Shown here: in pieces, positions 8,047 through 16,140 of the stretch
Layout: every line of letters begins with the position of its first letter
Position numbering within the stretch: position 1 is the first letter of the stretch
Source: Dyella terrae
Lineage (GTDB): Bacteria; Pseudomonadota; Gammaproteobacteria; Xanthomonadales; Rhodanobacteraceae
NCBI RefSeq assembly: GCF_022394535.1
Contig: NZ_CP089414.1
Span: 4,650,001 to 4,714,000 of the forward strand
Reading direction: 5' to 3'
Length of the DNA stretch: 64,000 nt
Program-made: the position numbers and the translations under genes
The notes under the pieces: model-generated
Told to the model about the DNA's origin: nothing
Database searches by the model: none
The model's input: the letters and a program-made list of their open reading frames with translations, nothing else

Positions 8047-9059
8047 CGACGGCAGCGATACGCTGGGGCATCATCGGTTGCGGCAATGTCACCGAGGTGA
8101 AGAGTGGTCCGGGTTTCAGCAAGACGCCCAACTCCGCGTTGATCGCAGTGATGCGACGCGATGGCGAGAAGGCGCGTGACTACGCCGAACGCCACGGCGT
8201 GCCGCGCTGGTACGATGATGCCGCGAAACTCATCGCCGATCCGGACGTCAACGCGGTTTATATCGCCACGCCGCCGTCAACGCACAAGCGCTACGCGCTG
8301 ATGAGCATCGCGGCAGGCAAGCCGGTCTACGTGGAAAAGCCGATGGCAATGGACCATGCGGAGTGCGAAGCGATCATCCACGCAGGCAAGCAGGCAAACG
8401 TGCCGGTTTTCGTCGCTTACTATCGTCGCAGTCTGCCGCGCTTTCAGAAGGTGCGCGAGCTGATCTTCGGCCAGCAGGCCATCGGCAAGCCACGCATCGT
8501 CAATACGGTGTTGTACGAACCGCACCATCGGCGTTACCACGATCCGGCGAATCTGCCGTGGCATGTGGTGCCGGAGATTTCCGGTGGAGGCGTATTCATG
8601 GACATCGGCTGCCATACACTCGACATCATTGACTGGCTGTTCGGACCTATCGTTGCGGTGGATGGGCAGGCCAGCAATCAGCTCGGTGCATACAGTGTGG
8701 AAGACGGCGTCGCGATGTCGTTTGCGTTTGGCAACGGCATGCTGGGCACGGGCATCTGGAACTTCGACAGCTTCAAGCATCACGACCAGATTGAAGTGAT
8801 CGGGGACAAGGGGCGCATCGCCTTCGCCACTTTTGGTGACGGACCGATCCACGTGGAAACCGCGGATGGCTCGCACGAGTACCGCGTGGCCAATCCGTCG
8901 CACATCCAGCAGCCGTTGATCGAAACCATCGTGGCCGAGTTGACCGGGAAGAAGGGCGCGTGCCCTTCCACGGCTGAAAGCGGCGCGCGCACCAGTTGGG
9001 TGATGGATCAGGTGCTGCGCCAGTATCGCCAGGAAAGCGGGCAAGCCATCGGCGGGTAA
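8043..9059 (+). CDS. Gfo/Idh/MocA family NAD(P)-dependent oxidoreductase
   Basis: 338 aa. The N-terminal Rossmann fold is marked by WGIIGCGNVTEVKSGPGF and by YVEKPMAMDHAECE, the family EKP motif with the catalytic-domain lysine. The C-terminal alpha/beta domain includes GGGVFMDIGCHTLDIIDWLFG. Members oxidise or reduce sugar, inositol or related polyol derivatives. The 4-bp ATGA overlap with the PhyH gene points to a joint pathway, perhaps hydroxylation and oxidation of a cyclic polyol or sugar; this is inference. A perfect hairpin follows the gene. Confidence 0.9.
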   Translation: MTTAAIRWGIIGCGNVTEVKSGPGFSKTPNSALIAVMRRDGEKARDYAERHGVPRWYDDAAKLIADPDVNAVYIATPPSTHKRYALMSIAAGKPVYVEKPMAMDHAECEAIIHAGKQANVPVFVAYYRRSLPRFQKVRELIFGQQAIGKPRIVNTVLYEPHHRRYHDPANLPWHVVPEISGGGVFMDIGCHTLDIIDWLFGPIVAVDGQASNQLGAYSVEDGVAMSFAFGNGMLGTGIWNFDSFKHHDQIEVIGDKGRIAFATFGDGPIHVETADGSHEYRVANPSHIQQPLIETIVAELTGKKGACPSTAESGARTSWVMDQVLRQYRQESGQAIGG

Positions 9060-9064
9060 CAGTG

Positions 9065-9093
9065 CCGCGCGCTTCCTGTAGGGAAGCGCGCGG
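9065..9093. terminator. Hairpin between convergent genes (bidirectional terminator-like)
   Basis: CCGCGCGCTTCC (9065-9076) and GGAAGCGCGCGG (9082-9093) form a perfect 12-bp stem with a TGTAG loop. It sits between the convergent oxidoreductase and zinc-free dehydrogenase genes. There is no T-run, so it may act as a transcript-end stabiliser rather than an intrinsic terminator. Confidence 0.55.
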
Positions 9094-9109
9094 AAGCTGG
9101 CGGCAATCG

Positions 9110-10120
9110 TTACTTCGAGAAATCGATGACGATCTTGCCGAAGTGCTTGCCGGTGGCCATGAGGTCGAAAGCATCACGCAACTGGTCGAAGCCGTAGACG
9201 CGATCGATCACCGGTTCGAGGTGGGCAAGTTCGACGGCGGCATTCATGCGTTCGTGCGACTCCAACGGCGCCACGGAAATACCCTGCAGGTGAATGCGCT
9301 TGAGCAAGGCCTGGGTGAGGGTGAGCGATGCCTCGTTGCCACCCATGAAGCCCACCAGCCCGATAAAGCCGTGCATCGCCACCGCATCCATCGATTGCCG
9401 TAGCGTGGAGGCACCCACCGTTTCGATCACCGCATCCGCGCCGCGTCCGCCGGTAGCTTCGAGTACCTGCGGGCTCCACTGCGGATGCCTGACATAGTTG
9501 ATACCGACGTCGGCGCCCAGCGCCTTGGCTCGTTCCAGCTTCTCGTCGCTGGAGGACAGTACGATGGCGCGCGCGCCGCGCATCTTCGCGAACTGCAGGG
9601 CGAACAGCGACACGCCGCCCGTGCCCAGCACAAGCACCGATTGGCCGCTGGTGACATGCGCCAGTTCCAGCGCATGCCACGCGGTGAGTGCGGCGATGGG
9701 CAGCGTCGCGGCCTGTAGGGCATTCAGGTGTGCGGGTGCGTGTGCCAGTGCATAGGCGTCGAAACAGGCTAGGTCGCGCATGACGCCATCATCCGGCCCG
9801 CCAGGCTCGGCACCGACCCATTCCGGGCGGATGGCGCCGGCAATCCAGCGCGATTTGTAGACGGTGGTCACCCGATCGCCGGGCTTGAAGCGGGTCACGC
9901 CCGCGCCGACGGCGAGCACGGTGCCCGCGCCGTCCGACACCGGGATGATCGGCAGCTTCACGTCGCGATAAAGGCCGCCTTGGGCCATCAGCAGATCGCG
10001 GTAATTGAGCGAGGCCGCTTCCAGCTTGACCAGTACTTCGTTGGGAGCAGGTTGGGGTTCCGGCAGGTCGACACGTTGCAGTTGGTCCAATCCGAAAGCG
10101 GGGAGGCGATAGGCGCGCAT
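9110..10120 (-). CDS. NAD(P)-dependent alcohol dehydrogenase / quinone-oxidoreductase-like MDR protein
   Basis: 336 aa, medium-chain dehydrogenase/reductase fold. The N-terminal GroES-like domain is PNEVLVKLEAASLNYRDL; the NAD(P)-binding domain has VLVLGTGGVSLFALQFAK. The usual catalytic cysteine/His zinc ligands of alcohol dehydrogenases are not present (NYRDL replaces the C-x-x-D type site), so it is closer to zinc-independent quinone oxidoreductases or alkene reductases. I chose the ATG at 10120 because MRAYRLPAFG is the natural family start and has a GGAG ribosome-binding site. It is divergent from the LysR gene, 88 bases away, which probably regulates it. Confidence 0.87.
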   Translation of the reverse strand: MRAYRLPAFGLDQLQRVDLPEPQPAPNEVLVKLEAASLNYRDLLMAQGGLYRDVKLPIIPVSDGAGTVLAVGAGVTRFKPGDRVTTVYKSRWIAGAIRPEWVGAEPGGPDDGVMRDLACFDAYALAHAPAHLNALQAATLPIAALTAWHALELAHVTSGQSVLVLGTGGVSLFALQFAKMRGARAIVLSSSDEKLERAKALGADVGINYVRHPQWSPQVLEATGGRGADAVIETVGASTLRQSMDAVAMHGFIGLVGFMGGNEASLTLTQALLKRIHLQGISVAPLESHERMNAAVELAHLEPVIDRVYGFDQLRDAFDLMATGKHFGKIVIDFSK

Positions 10121-10169
10121 GGCGAGACTCCGTGGGGGAATGGCGCCATCCTCGGGCTCTACGCTTCTG

Positions 10170-10197
10170 ATGATAATCTCTGCATATTGCACATCAT
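10170..10197. promoter_or_regulatory. Candidate LysR-type operator region between divergent genes
   Basis: The 88-bp divergent intergenic region is AT-rich compared with its surroundings and holds ATGAT (10170-10174) and ATCAT (10193-10197) as an 18-bp-spaced inverted repeat. LysR regulators bind such dyads between themselves and a divergent target. Low-specificity call. Confidence 0.3.
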
Positions 10198-10208
10198 TTG
10201 TTCGCTCA

Positions 10209-11120
10209 ATGAATAAATCATTCGAACTGACGCCGACCCGGGTGCGCGAGCTGCGCGCCTTTGCGATCTCTGCCCGGCTGCTGAATTTCTCGCAGGCCGC
10301 GCGTGAGGCCGGTTGCACACCATCCGTGCTGAGTCGGCGCATTGCCTCGCTGGAAGATGCCGTGGGCACGCGGTTGTTCATGCGCACTACGCGTCGCGTC
10401 ACGCTGACCGCACGCGGTGAGCAGTTGCTGGCGCATTGCGAACGACTGGAACAGGTGATGACCGACCTGGCCGTGGATCTGCGTCCGCAGGATGGCGAAC
10501 CGCAGGGGCGTCTGTGCCTGCATTTGCCTCGCACCTACGGGCGCGAGCGTGTTGCGCCGCTGGTAGCGCGTTTCATGGCGCGGCATCCGCAGATACGCAT
10601 CGACGCCACCTATGACGACACCTACGTCGATCTCGTGGCAGGGAGGGTCGACGCGGCGGTGCGCGTGGGTCGGCTGGCGGACGCCAACGTGGTGGCCCGG
10701 CAGGTAGGAACGATGCGCCGCTATCTGTGCGCCTCGCCGGCTTACCTGAAGACGGCACCACCGCTCAATGACCCCGCCGACCTCAAGCATCACCGCTGCC
10801 TCGAGTTCAGCGGATTGCGCACTGGTTCGCTGTGGCAACTCCATCAACAACGTCGGCGCCGCTCTGTGCGCATTGATCCCGTCATGCGGTGCAATGACGT
10901 CCAGGCCGTGCGCGATGCGCTGCTGGCCGGGGTCGGCGTTGGCATCATGGGCGATTACATGGGTGATCCACTGGTGACGCAGAAGCGCCTGGTCGAGGTG
11001 CTGTCGCCGTGGCAGTTGGGCGAGTCTCCGATCCATCTGGTGTGGTTGCCGGGGGCAGACCGTGTGCCCGCGGTGCGCCTGCTGATCGACTATCTGGTGC
11101 AGGCCATGAAGCAGCCTTAA
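10209..11120 (+). CDS. LysR family transcriptional regulator
   Basis: 303 aa. Residues about 8-67 form the LysR winged helix-turn-helix (RELRAFAISARLLNFSQAA, then PSVLSRRIASLEDAVGTRLF). A periplasmic-binding-protein-like effector domain follows (about 95-300). I chose the ATG at 10209 because MNKSFELTPTRVRELRAF places the HTH at the normal distance; the longer in-frame extension would run into the divergent gene. The target is probably the adjacent divergent dehydrogenase. The inducer is unknown. Confidence 0.93.
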   Translation: MNKSFELTPTRVRELRAFAISARLLNFSQAAREAGCTPSVLSRRIASLEDAVGTRLFMRTTRRVTLTARGEQLLAHCERLEQVMTDLAVDLRPQDGEPQGRLCLHLPRTYGRERVAPLVARFMARHPQIRIDATYDDTYVDLVAGRVDAAVRVGRLADANVVARQVGTMRRYLCASPAYLKTAPPLNDPADLKHHRCLEFSGLRTGSLWQLHQQRRRRSVRIDPVMRCNDVQAVRDALLAGVGVGIMGDYMGDPLVTQKRLVEVLSPWQLGESPIHLVWLPGADRVPAVRLLIDYLVQAMKQP

Positions 11121-11220
11121 GGACGCGGTGTTCACCACCGTGGACAACGGGCGAGGCGGCCCTCGCCGGGGTTGGTGCTAGAATCCCCGGGCCGGTTCGC
11201 CGGCAAAACCACAAAACGAC

Positions 11221-11540
11221 GTCTTCAGGGCGGGGCGAAACTCCCCACCGGCGGTAGGTCCAAGAGCTTGCTCAACGTCTTCGCATAATCCGGATTGGGC
11301 CTGTGCCTCCGCCAGAAAACGGCGCACGGCTTGGCCTGACAGCCAGTCAGGCGCTGCGCCGCGCACCGTCTCCTGACGAAGGCACAGACCCAATCCGGGT
11401 CACGCGAAAACGCTGACCAAGCTCCGGGATGAGCCCGCGAGCGCTTCCAGGTCATCGGAAGGTCAGCAGATCCGGTCCAATGCCGGAGCCGACGGTTGGC
11501 AGCCAGTGATGGCTTCCAGATAGTCCGGATGAGAGAAGAC
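11221..11540 (+). promoter_or_regulatory. FMN riboswitch (RFN element) with an oversized variable arm
   Basis: Core RFN blocks are present in order: GTCTTCAGGGCGGGGCGAAA at the 5' side, CTCCCCACCGGCGGTA, AGCCCGCGAGCG (11431 on), GTCAGCAGATCCGGT, GCCGACGGTTGGC, and AGTCCGGATGAGAGAAGAC closing P1 (GTCTTC 11221-11226 with GAAGAC 11535-11540). It binds FMN and controls ribE and downstream genes. The arm between GGCGGTA and AGCCCGCG is about 170 bases, far longer than the usual few tens. It contains a 19-bp stem (11290-11308 with 11380-11398) topped by smaller hairpins. A likely terminator follows at 11578. Confidence 0.93.
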
Positions 11541-11577
11541 GGTACGGTGCTCGCCTTCGCTGGCGTGCGCCTGCCTG

Positions 11578-11595
11578 ACGCCTTGGGGCGTTTTT
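11578..11595 (+). terminator. Riboswitch expression-platform terminator
   Basis: ACGCC-TTGG-GGCGT followed by TTTT (11578-11595) forms a short rho-independent terminator 40-50 bases after the FMN riboswitch aptamer and about 80 bases before ribE. This position fits transcription attenuation when FMN is bound. Confidence 0.6.
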
Positions 11596-11677
11596 CGCAT
11601 GTTTTTCGACGCGGGAAACGTTTCATGTCCAAGCATCGTTGCTACTTTTTTGCCGCCTCCCTTCCGGAGGTGCGCTG

Positions 11678-12319
11678 ATGTTCACCGGCATCATTCAGAC
11701 CGTGGGCCGCATCGCGCGGCTGGAACCGCGTGGCGGTGACGTACGCCTGTACGTGGATACGGCCGATCTCGATCTTTCCGACGTGCAACTGGGCGACAGT
11801 ATCGCCGTGTCCGGCGTGTGCCTGACGGCGGTAACGCTGGAGGCGCGCGGATTCAGCGCGGACGTCTCTAACGAAACGCTGTCGCTCACCACGTTGGGCA
11901 AGCACAAGGCTGGCGATCCGGTGAATCTGGAAAAGGCGCTGCGCCTTGCTGATCGCCTCGGCGGGCATCTGGTCTCCGGCCACGTGGACGGCGTGGGCAA
12001 GGTGGTGTCGATCACGCCGGACGGCCGCTCGCTGCGCTGGGTGTTCGAAGTGCCTGCCGCGCTGTCGCGCTACATCGCAGCCAAGGGTTCCATCTGCATC
12101 GACGGCACCAGCCTCACCGTGAACGAGGTGAATGGGCATCGCTTTGGTGTGAACCTTATTCCCCATACGGTGGAACACACAGCGTTCCACGCAAGAAAGG
12201 CGGGTGACGCGGTGAACATCGAGGTGGACGTGGTGGCGCGCTATATCGAGCGGCTGATCGCGGGCGGCGAAGCGCCAAAGCTCGATGCGGCGTTCCTCAA
12301 GCAGCACGGGTTTGCTTGA
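11678..12319 (+). CDS. ribE: Riboflavin synthase alpha chain
   Basis: 213 aa, two tandem lumazine-binding barrels. The N-terminal signature MFTGIIQTVG is diagnostic; the second barrel begins around residue 97 (DRLGGHLVSGHVDG). It dismutates two 6,7-dimethyl-8-ribityllumazine molecules to riboflavin plus the pyrimidine intermediate. The start ATG at 11678 has a CCGGAGGTG ribosome-binding site, and the gene lies directly downstream of the FMN riboswitch. Some naming schemes call it ribC. Confidence 0.96.
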   Translation: MFTGIIQTVGRIARLEPRGGDVRLYVDTADLDLSDVQLGDSIAVSGVCLTAVTLEARGFSADVSNETLSLTTLGKHKAGDPVNLEKALRLADRLGGHLVSGHVDGVGKVVSITPDGRSLRWVFEVPAALSRYIAAKGSICIDGTSLTVNEVNGHRFGVNLIPHTVEHTAFHARKAGDAVNIEVDVVARYIERLIAGGEAPKLDAAFLKQHGFA

Positions 12320-12323
12320 TGCT

Positions 12324-12403
12324 CGTCGTCCCCGCGAAGGCGGGGACCCAGTGACTTTCGTACGCATTCAAGGCGCTGGATCCCCGCCTTCGCGGGGATG
12401 ACG
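12324..12403. repeat. REP/BIME-like inverted repeat pair between ribE and ribB
   Basis: A unit with CCCCGCGAAGGCGGGG (12324-12353) is followed, inverted, by a unit with CCCCGCCTTCGCGGGG (12374-12403), 20 bases apart. Each is itself a hairpin. This is the common proteobacterial intergenic palindrome built on CCCGCGAAGGCGGG. It may stabilise the ribE transcript end or dampen read-through within the rib operon. Confidence 0.75.
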
Positions 12404-12444
12404 TATACAGGCGGCGCTACCGTAAATCTCTTTTGGACACATCC

Positions 12445-13536
12445 ATGAGCTTCAACACCATCCCCGAAATCCTCGAAGACATCCGCGCCGGCCGCATGGT
12501 TGTGATTCTCGACGACGAAGATCGCGAGAACGAAGGCGACCTGATCATGGCCGCGCAGATGGTGCGCCCGGAGGACATCAATTTCATGGTGCGCGAGGCG
12601 CGCGGCCTCGTGTGCCTCACGCTTACCGAACAGCGCACGCGCCAGCTGGGCCTCAAGCCCATGGTGGTGGACAACACCTCGCCCTACCAGACCAACTTCA
12701 CCGTCTCCATCGAAGCGGCCGAAGGCGTGACCACGGGTATTTCGGCGCATGACCGCGCACGCACCATCCAGGTGGCAGTGAAGTCGGATGCGAAGCCGCA
12801 GGACCTCTCGCAGCCGGGTCATATTTTCCCGCTCACGGCGCAGCCGGGCGGTGTGCTAACGCGCGCCGGCCATACCGAGGCAGGTTGCGACCTTGCTGCG
12901 TTGGCAGGCCTTGAGCCGTCGGCGGTGCTGATCGAGATCCTGCACGAAGACGGTTCGATGGCGCGTCGCCCCGAACTGGAAATTTTCGCGAAGAAGCATG
13001 GCCTGAAGATTGGCACCATCGCCGACCTGATCCGCTATCGCCTGGAAACCGAAAAGACGGTGCAGCGCGTGTATGAGGGCGAGGTGGATACGGAGTTCGG
13101 CCCGTTCCGCCTGGTGGCCTATCGCGATGCAATCCGCCACGGCCTGCACTTTGCGCTGGTGCGCGGCACGGTGGACGACGGCGAGCCGGTGCTGACGCGC
13201 GTGCACGTGCGCAACACCTTGTCCGATGTACTGCATTTGCAGCGCGACGATCTCGGCCTCACCGTGACTTCCGCGCTACGCCGCATTGCGGACGAAGGTC
13301 GCGGCGCGCTGTTGGTGCTGTCGGGCGAAGATACGGCCGACGCACTGCTGCGCCGACTCAATCGCGAGCCGGCGGTGCAGGCGCCGGAAGAGGCGCAGCA
13401 GCAGGAGTGGCGTCAGTTGGGTTTGGGTGCACAGATCCTCGCGGACCTCGGCATTCGCCAACTGAGCGTGCTGGGCACGCCGCGCAAGATGGTGGGCCTG
13501 GGCGGCTTCGGCCTGGAAGTGACCGGGTACGTGTAA
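12445..13536 (+). CDS. ribB: 3,4-dihydroxy-2-butanone 4-phosphate synthase with degenerate GTP cyclohydrolase II domain (RibBX type)
   Basis: 363 aa. Residues 1 to about 205 are a complete RibB domain ([48 protein letters not shown]). It makes the four-carbon riboflavin precursor from ribulose 5-phosphate. The C-terminal half (about 210-363) is GTP cyclohydrolase II by length and flanking sequence, but the zinc-binding cysteine cluster is missing: the expected C-x(n)-RCDC segment reads [23 protein letters not shown] activity is therefore unlikely and a separate ribA is expected elsewhere. Such RibB-degenerate RibA fusions are known in Gammaproteobacteria. I chose the ATG at 12445 (MSFNTIPEI). 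Confidence 0.93.
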   Translation: MSFNTIPEILEDIRAGRMVVILDDEDRENEGDLIMAAQMVRPEDINFMVREARGLVCLTLTEQRTRQLGLKPMVVDNTSPYQTNFTVSIEAAEGVTTGISAHDRARTIQVAVKSDAKPQDLSQPGHIFPLTAQPGGVLTRAGHTEAGCDLAALAGLEPSAVLIEILHEDGSMARRPELEIFAKKHGLKIGTIADLIRYRLETEKTVQRVYEGEVDTEFGPFRLVAYRDAIRHGLHFALVRGTVDDGEPVLTRVHVRNTLSDVLHLQRDDLGLTVTSALRRIADEGRGALLVLSGEDTADALLRRLNREPAVQAPEEAQQQEWRQLGLGAQILADLGIRQLSVLGTPRKMVGLGGFGLEVTGYV

Positions 13537-13548
13537 ACGTCGTGAGTC

Positions 13549-13579
13549 CTGCAGGAGCGCAGGTTCCGCGCTCCTGCAG
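13549..13579. terminator. Perfect hairpin after ribB
   Basis: CTGCAGGAGCGC (13549-13560) and GCGCTCCTGCAG (13568-13579) form a 12-bp stem with a 7-base loop, 12 bases after the ribB stop. It has no T-run. It probably ends or stabilises the riboswitch-controlled transcript before ldcA. Confidence 0.55.
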
Positions 13580-13656
13580 AAGCTTTGCCGCGGCACGCCA
13601 CTTCCGCGCCATGTCCCGGTCGGCATACTCCGGACTTTGAGCCAAGAGCCCCCACC

Positions 13657-14625
13657 ATGACCTCACCGACCCTCCGCCTCATCGCTCCGTCGGGCTACCC
13701 GCATGACCGGGAAGCCATGACACGCGGCATCGCGCGCCTGCGTTCGGCCGGTTGCGTCGTGGAGGGTGTGGACGTGCTGGATCGCGTGGAGCATCGCTTC
13801 GCGGGCAACGATGACGCGCGCGTGGCAGACATCAATGCGCTAGCCACGGCGCACACGCTGCCGGATATCGCGCTGTCGGTGCGGGGCGGTTATGGCGCCA
13901 CGCGCCTGCTGGAGCACATTCACTACGACGCCATGCGCGAGCGCCTTGCGGGCACGAACACGCTGCTGGTCGGCCACAGCGATTTCACGGCCATCCAGAT
14001 GGCCCTCTACGTGAAGTGCGGACTCATCACCTTCGGTGGCCCGATGCTGGGGCCCGATTTCGGCGCGCCCGAACTCAACGGGCTCATGTGGGAACACTTC
14101 TGGCGCGCCGTGGGCGAGCCAGAGTCCGCAGCGAGTTGGAACACGCCGACTCAGGAGGAGCTGGACGTCGAAGGCCCGCTGTGGGGCGGCAACCTCGCCA
14201 TGCTGTGCAGCCTGCTGGGTACCCCGTACTTCCCGGCCATCGACGACGGCATTCTGTTCGTGGAGGACGTGGGCGAACCCCCCCCCTTCCGTATCGAACG
14301 CCTGCTGTACCAGTTGCACCTGTCGGGCGTGCTGGATCGCCAGAAGGCGCTGGTGTTGGGCCATTTCACCCACTGCCGCCCGCATACCTATGACAACGGC
14401 TACGACACCGGGGCCGCCTTCGAGCAGATCGCCCGGGTGGCCCGTATCCCGATTATCCATGGCCTGCCGTTCGGCCATGAGGTGGACAAATTCACCCTTC
14501 CGTTTGGTGCGCCGGCCCGCCTAGAGGTGTCGGCAGGGCGCGCCAGCCTGACATTCCGGGGGCATCCGGTGCTTGCCGGGGCGATCTCCCGGCCCGATCC
14601 GGGCACGTTGCCCCAAATCCCGTAA
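13657..14625 (+). CDS. ldcA: LD-carboxypeptidase (muramoyltetrapeptide carboxypeptidase, S66 family)
   Basis: 322 aa. S66 features are visible: the nucleophile region LLVGHSDFTAIQMAL (Ser in GHSD), an RGGYGATRLLEHI block ahead of it, GPLWGGNLAMLCSLLGT, and the late GLPFGHEVDKFTLPFGAPARL with the catalytic His. It removes the terminal D-Ala from murein tetrapeptides during cytosolic peptidoglycan recycling. The ATG at 13657 places APSGYP near the N-terminus, as in relatives. It sits between rib genes without an obvious functional link. Confidence 0.92.
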   Translation: MTSPTLRLIAPSGYPHDREAMTRGIARLRSAGCVVEGVDVLDRVEHRFAGNDDARVADINALATAHTLPDIALSVRGGYGATRLLEHIHYDAMRERLAGTNTLLVGHSDFTAIQMALYVKCGLITFGGPMLGPDFGAPELNGLMWEHFWRAVGEPESAASWNTPTQEELDVEGPLWGGNLAMLCSLLGTPYFPAIDDGILFVEDVGEPPPFRIERLLYQLHLSGVLDRQKALVLGHFTHCRPHTYDNGYDTGAAFEQIARVARIPIIHGLPFGHEVDKFTLPFGAPARLEVSAGRASLTFRGHPVLAGAISRPDPGTLPQIP

Positions 14626-14667
14626 AATAGACGGCCCCGCCGGGCCATACCCCAGGAAACACGTTCA

Positions 14668-15129
14668 ATGAAGATCATCGAAGGCGATTTCGCCACGCCC
14701 AAGGGCCGTTTTGCCATTGTCGCCGGCCGTTTCAACGGCTTCGTCGTCGAGCCTCTGGTGGCTGGCGCGCGTGACACGCTGGTGCGCCATGGCGTGAAGG
14801 ACGACTCGATCGAACTAATCCGCGTGCCCGGCGCGTGGGAAATCGCGCTGGCCGCCCATAAAGTGGCCAACTCCGGCAAGTACGCTGCGGTGATCGCGCT
14901 GGGCGCCGTCATCCGTGGTTCCACTCCGCATTTCGACTACGTGGCCGGCGAGTGCGCCAAGGGCCTGGCCCAGGCGGCTTATGCCTCCGGCGTGCCGGTG
15001 GCGTTTGGTGTGCTCACCACCGACAACATCGAACAGGCCATCGAGCGCTCCGGCACCAAGGCCGGCAACAAGGGCGCGGATGCTGCACTGGCCGCGCTCG
15101 AGATGGTCAACCTTTACGGAAAGCTGTGA
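14668..15129 (+). CDS. ribH: 6,7-dimethyl-8-ribityllumazine synthase
   Basis: 153 aa, normal length. Motifs: [31 protein letters not shown], and [21 protein letters not shown] with the conserved His region. It condenses the RibB and RibD products into lumazine and assembles as a capsid-like oligomer in the cytosol. It overlaps nusB by one base (TGATG). The ribH-nusB pairing is widely conserved. Confidence 0.97.
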   Translation: MKIIEGDFATPKGRFAIVAGRFNGFVVEPLVAGARDTLVRHGVKDDSIELIRVPGAWEIALAAHKVANSGKYAAVIALGAVIRGSTPHFDYVAGECAKGLAQAAYASGVPVAFGVLTTDNIEQAIERSGTKAGNKGADAALAALEMVNLYGKL

Positions 15130-15572
15130 TGACGCGTCCCGAAGGCATCGACCTGGCCGCACGCTCGCGTGCGCGTCGCCGCGCGCTGCAGGCCATCTAT
15201 GCATGGCAGATCGGCGGTAGCCGCATGGCTGCCGTGATCGAGCAGTTCCGCCACGAGCAGGATATGGAAGTGGCTGACCTCGAGTACTTCGAGGATCTGC
15301 TGCGCGGCGTAGAGCAGCATGTCGAGGCCATCGACGACGCCTTGAAGCCCTACGTGGATCGCGAAGTCGGCCAGATCGACCCGATCGAGCGCGCGGCCCT
15401 GCGCCTGGCTACGTACGAGCTGAAGTATCGCCCGGACGTGCCGTACCGCGTGATCATCAACGAAGCCATCGAAGTGACCAAGCGCTTCGGCGCTGATCAT
15501 GGCCACAGCTATGTCAACGGCGTGCTGGACAAGCTGGCCACCGCACTCCGTTCCACCGAGAAGCGCGGTTGA
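15129..15572 (+). CDS. nusB: Transcription antitermination factor NusB
   Basis: 147 aa, all-helical NusB fold: ARSRARRRALQAIYAWQIGG near the N-terminus and VPYRVIINEAIEVTKRFG near the C-terminus. It binds BoxA RNA with S10 (NusE) to promote antitermination of rRNA operons. The start at 15129 overlaps the ribH stop by one base. Its stop overlaps the GNAT start by one base. Confidence 0.97.
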   Translation: MTRPEGIDLAARSRARRRALQAIYAWQIGGSRMAAVIEQFRHEQDMEVADLEYFEDLLRGVEQHVEAIDDALKPYVDREVGQIDPIERAALRLATYELKYRPDVPYRVIINEAIEVTKRFGADHGHSYVNGVLDKLATALRSTEKRG

Positions 15573-16111
15573 TGAACGGCGCCACGGAGGTTACGTCCGT
15601 GGTTCCGGTGCTCGATACCGGACGTTTGCGCCTGCGTGCGCACCGTGCTGAAGACCATGCCGAACGCGTCGCCATCTGGTCCGATCCCGAGGTGACGCGT
15701 TTCATCGGCGGCCGTCCATTGACCGCCGAAGAAGTGTGGCGGCGCTTCCTGCAGTACATGGGCTTGTGGAGCGTGCTCGGCTACGGCTATTGGGCTGTGG
15801 AAGAGAAAGCCACCGGCCGCTACATCGGCGACATCGGCTTTGCCGACTTCAGGCGCGAGATGGAGCCGTCGCTGCACGGCATGCTGGAGTTCGGCTGGGT
15901 GCTGGCGCCGCATGTTCACGGTAAAGGCTACGCGAGCGAAGCGGTAGCCGCCGCCGTGGCCTGGGGCGAGCAGCACTTTGGCGGCCGACGTGCCGTGTGC
16001 ATCATTTCTCCCGAGAATCTGCCTTCCATCCGCGTGGCCGAGAAAGCCGGCTTCACGCACTGGCAGGACACCCTCTATCACGGCAGCCCGACCATCGTCT
16101 TCAGTCGATAA
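15572..16111 (+). CDS. GNAT family N-acetyltransferase (RimJ-like)
   Basis: 179 aa. It begins LDTGRLRLRAHRAEDHAER, typical of the RimJ/RimL branch, and contains the acetyl-CoA loop region GWVLAPHVHGKGYASEAV. The cytosolic substrate, a protein N-terminus or a small molecule, cannot be named. The start ATG at 15572 overlaps the nusB stop (TGATG); a TTG one codon earlier is an alternative. It sits in the nusB-thiL operon. Confidence 0.9.
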   Translation: MNGATEVTSVVPVLDTGRLRLRAHRAEDHAERVAIWSDPEVTRFIGGRPLTAEEVWRRFLQYMGLWSVLGYGYWAVEEKATGRYIGDIGFADFRREMEPSLHGMLEFGWVLAPHVHGKGYASEAVAAAVAWGEQHFGGRRAVCIISPENLPSIRVAEKAGFTHWQDTLYHGSPTIVFSR

Positions 16112-16140
16112 GTCCTGCCATTCCGACGAGGAAGCTCGCC

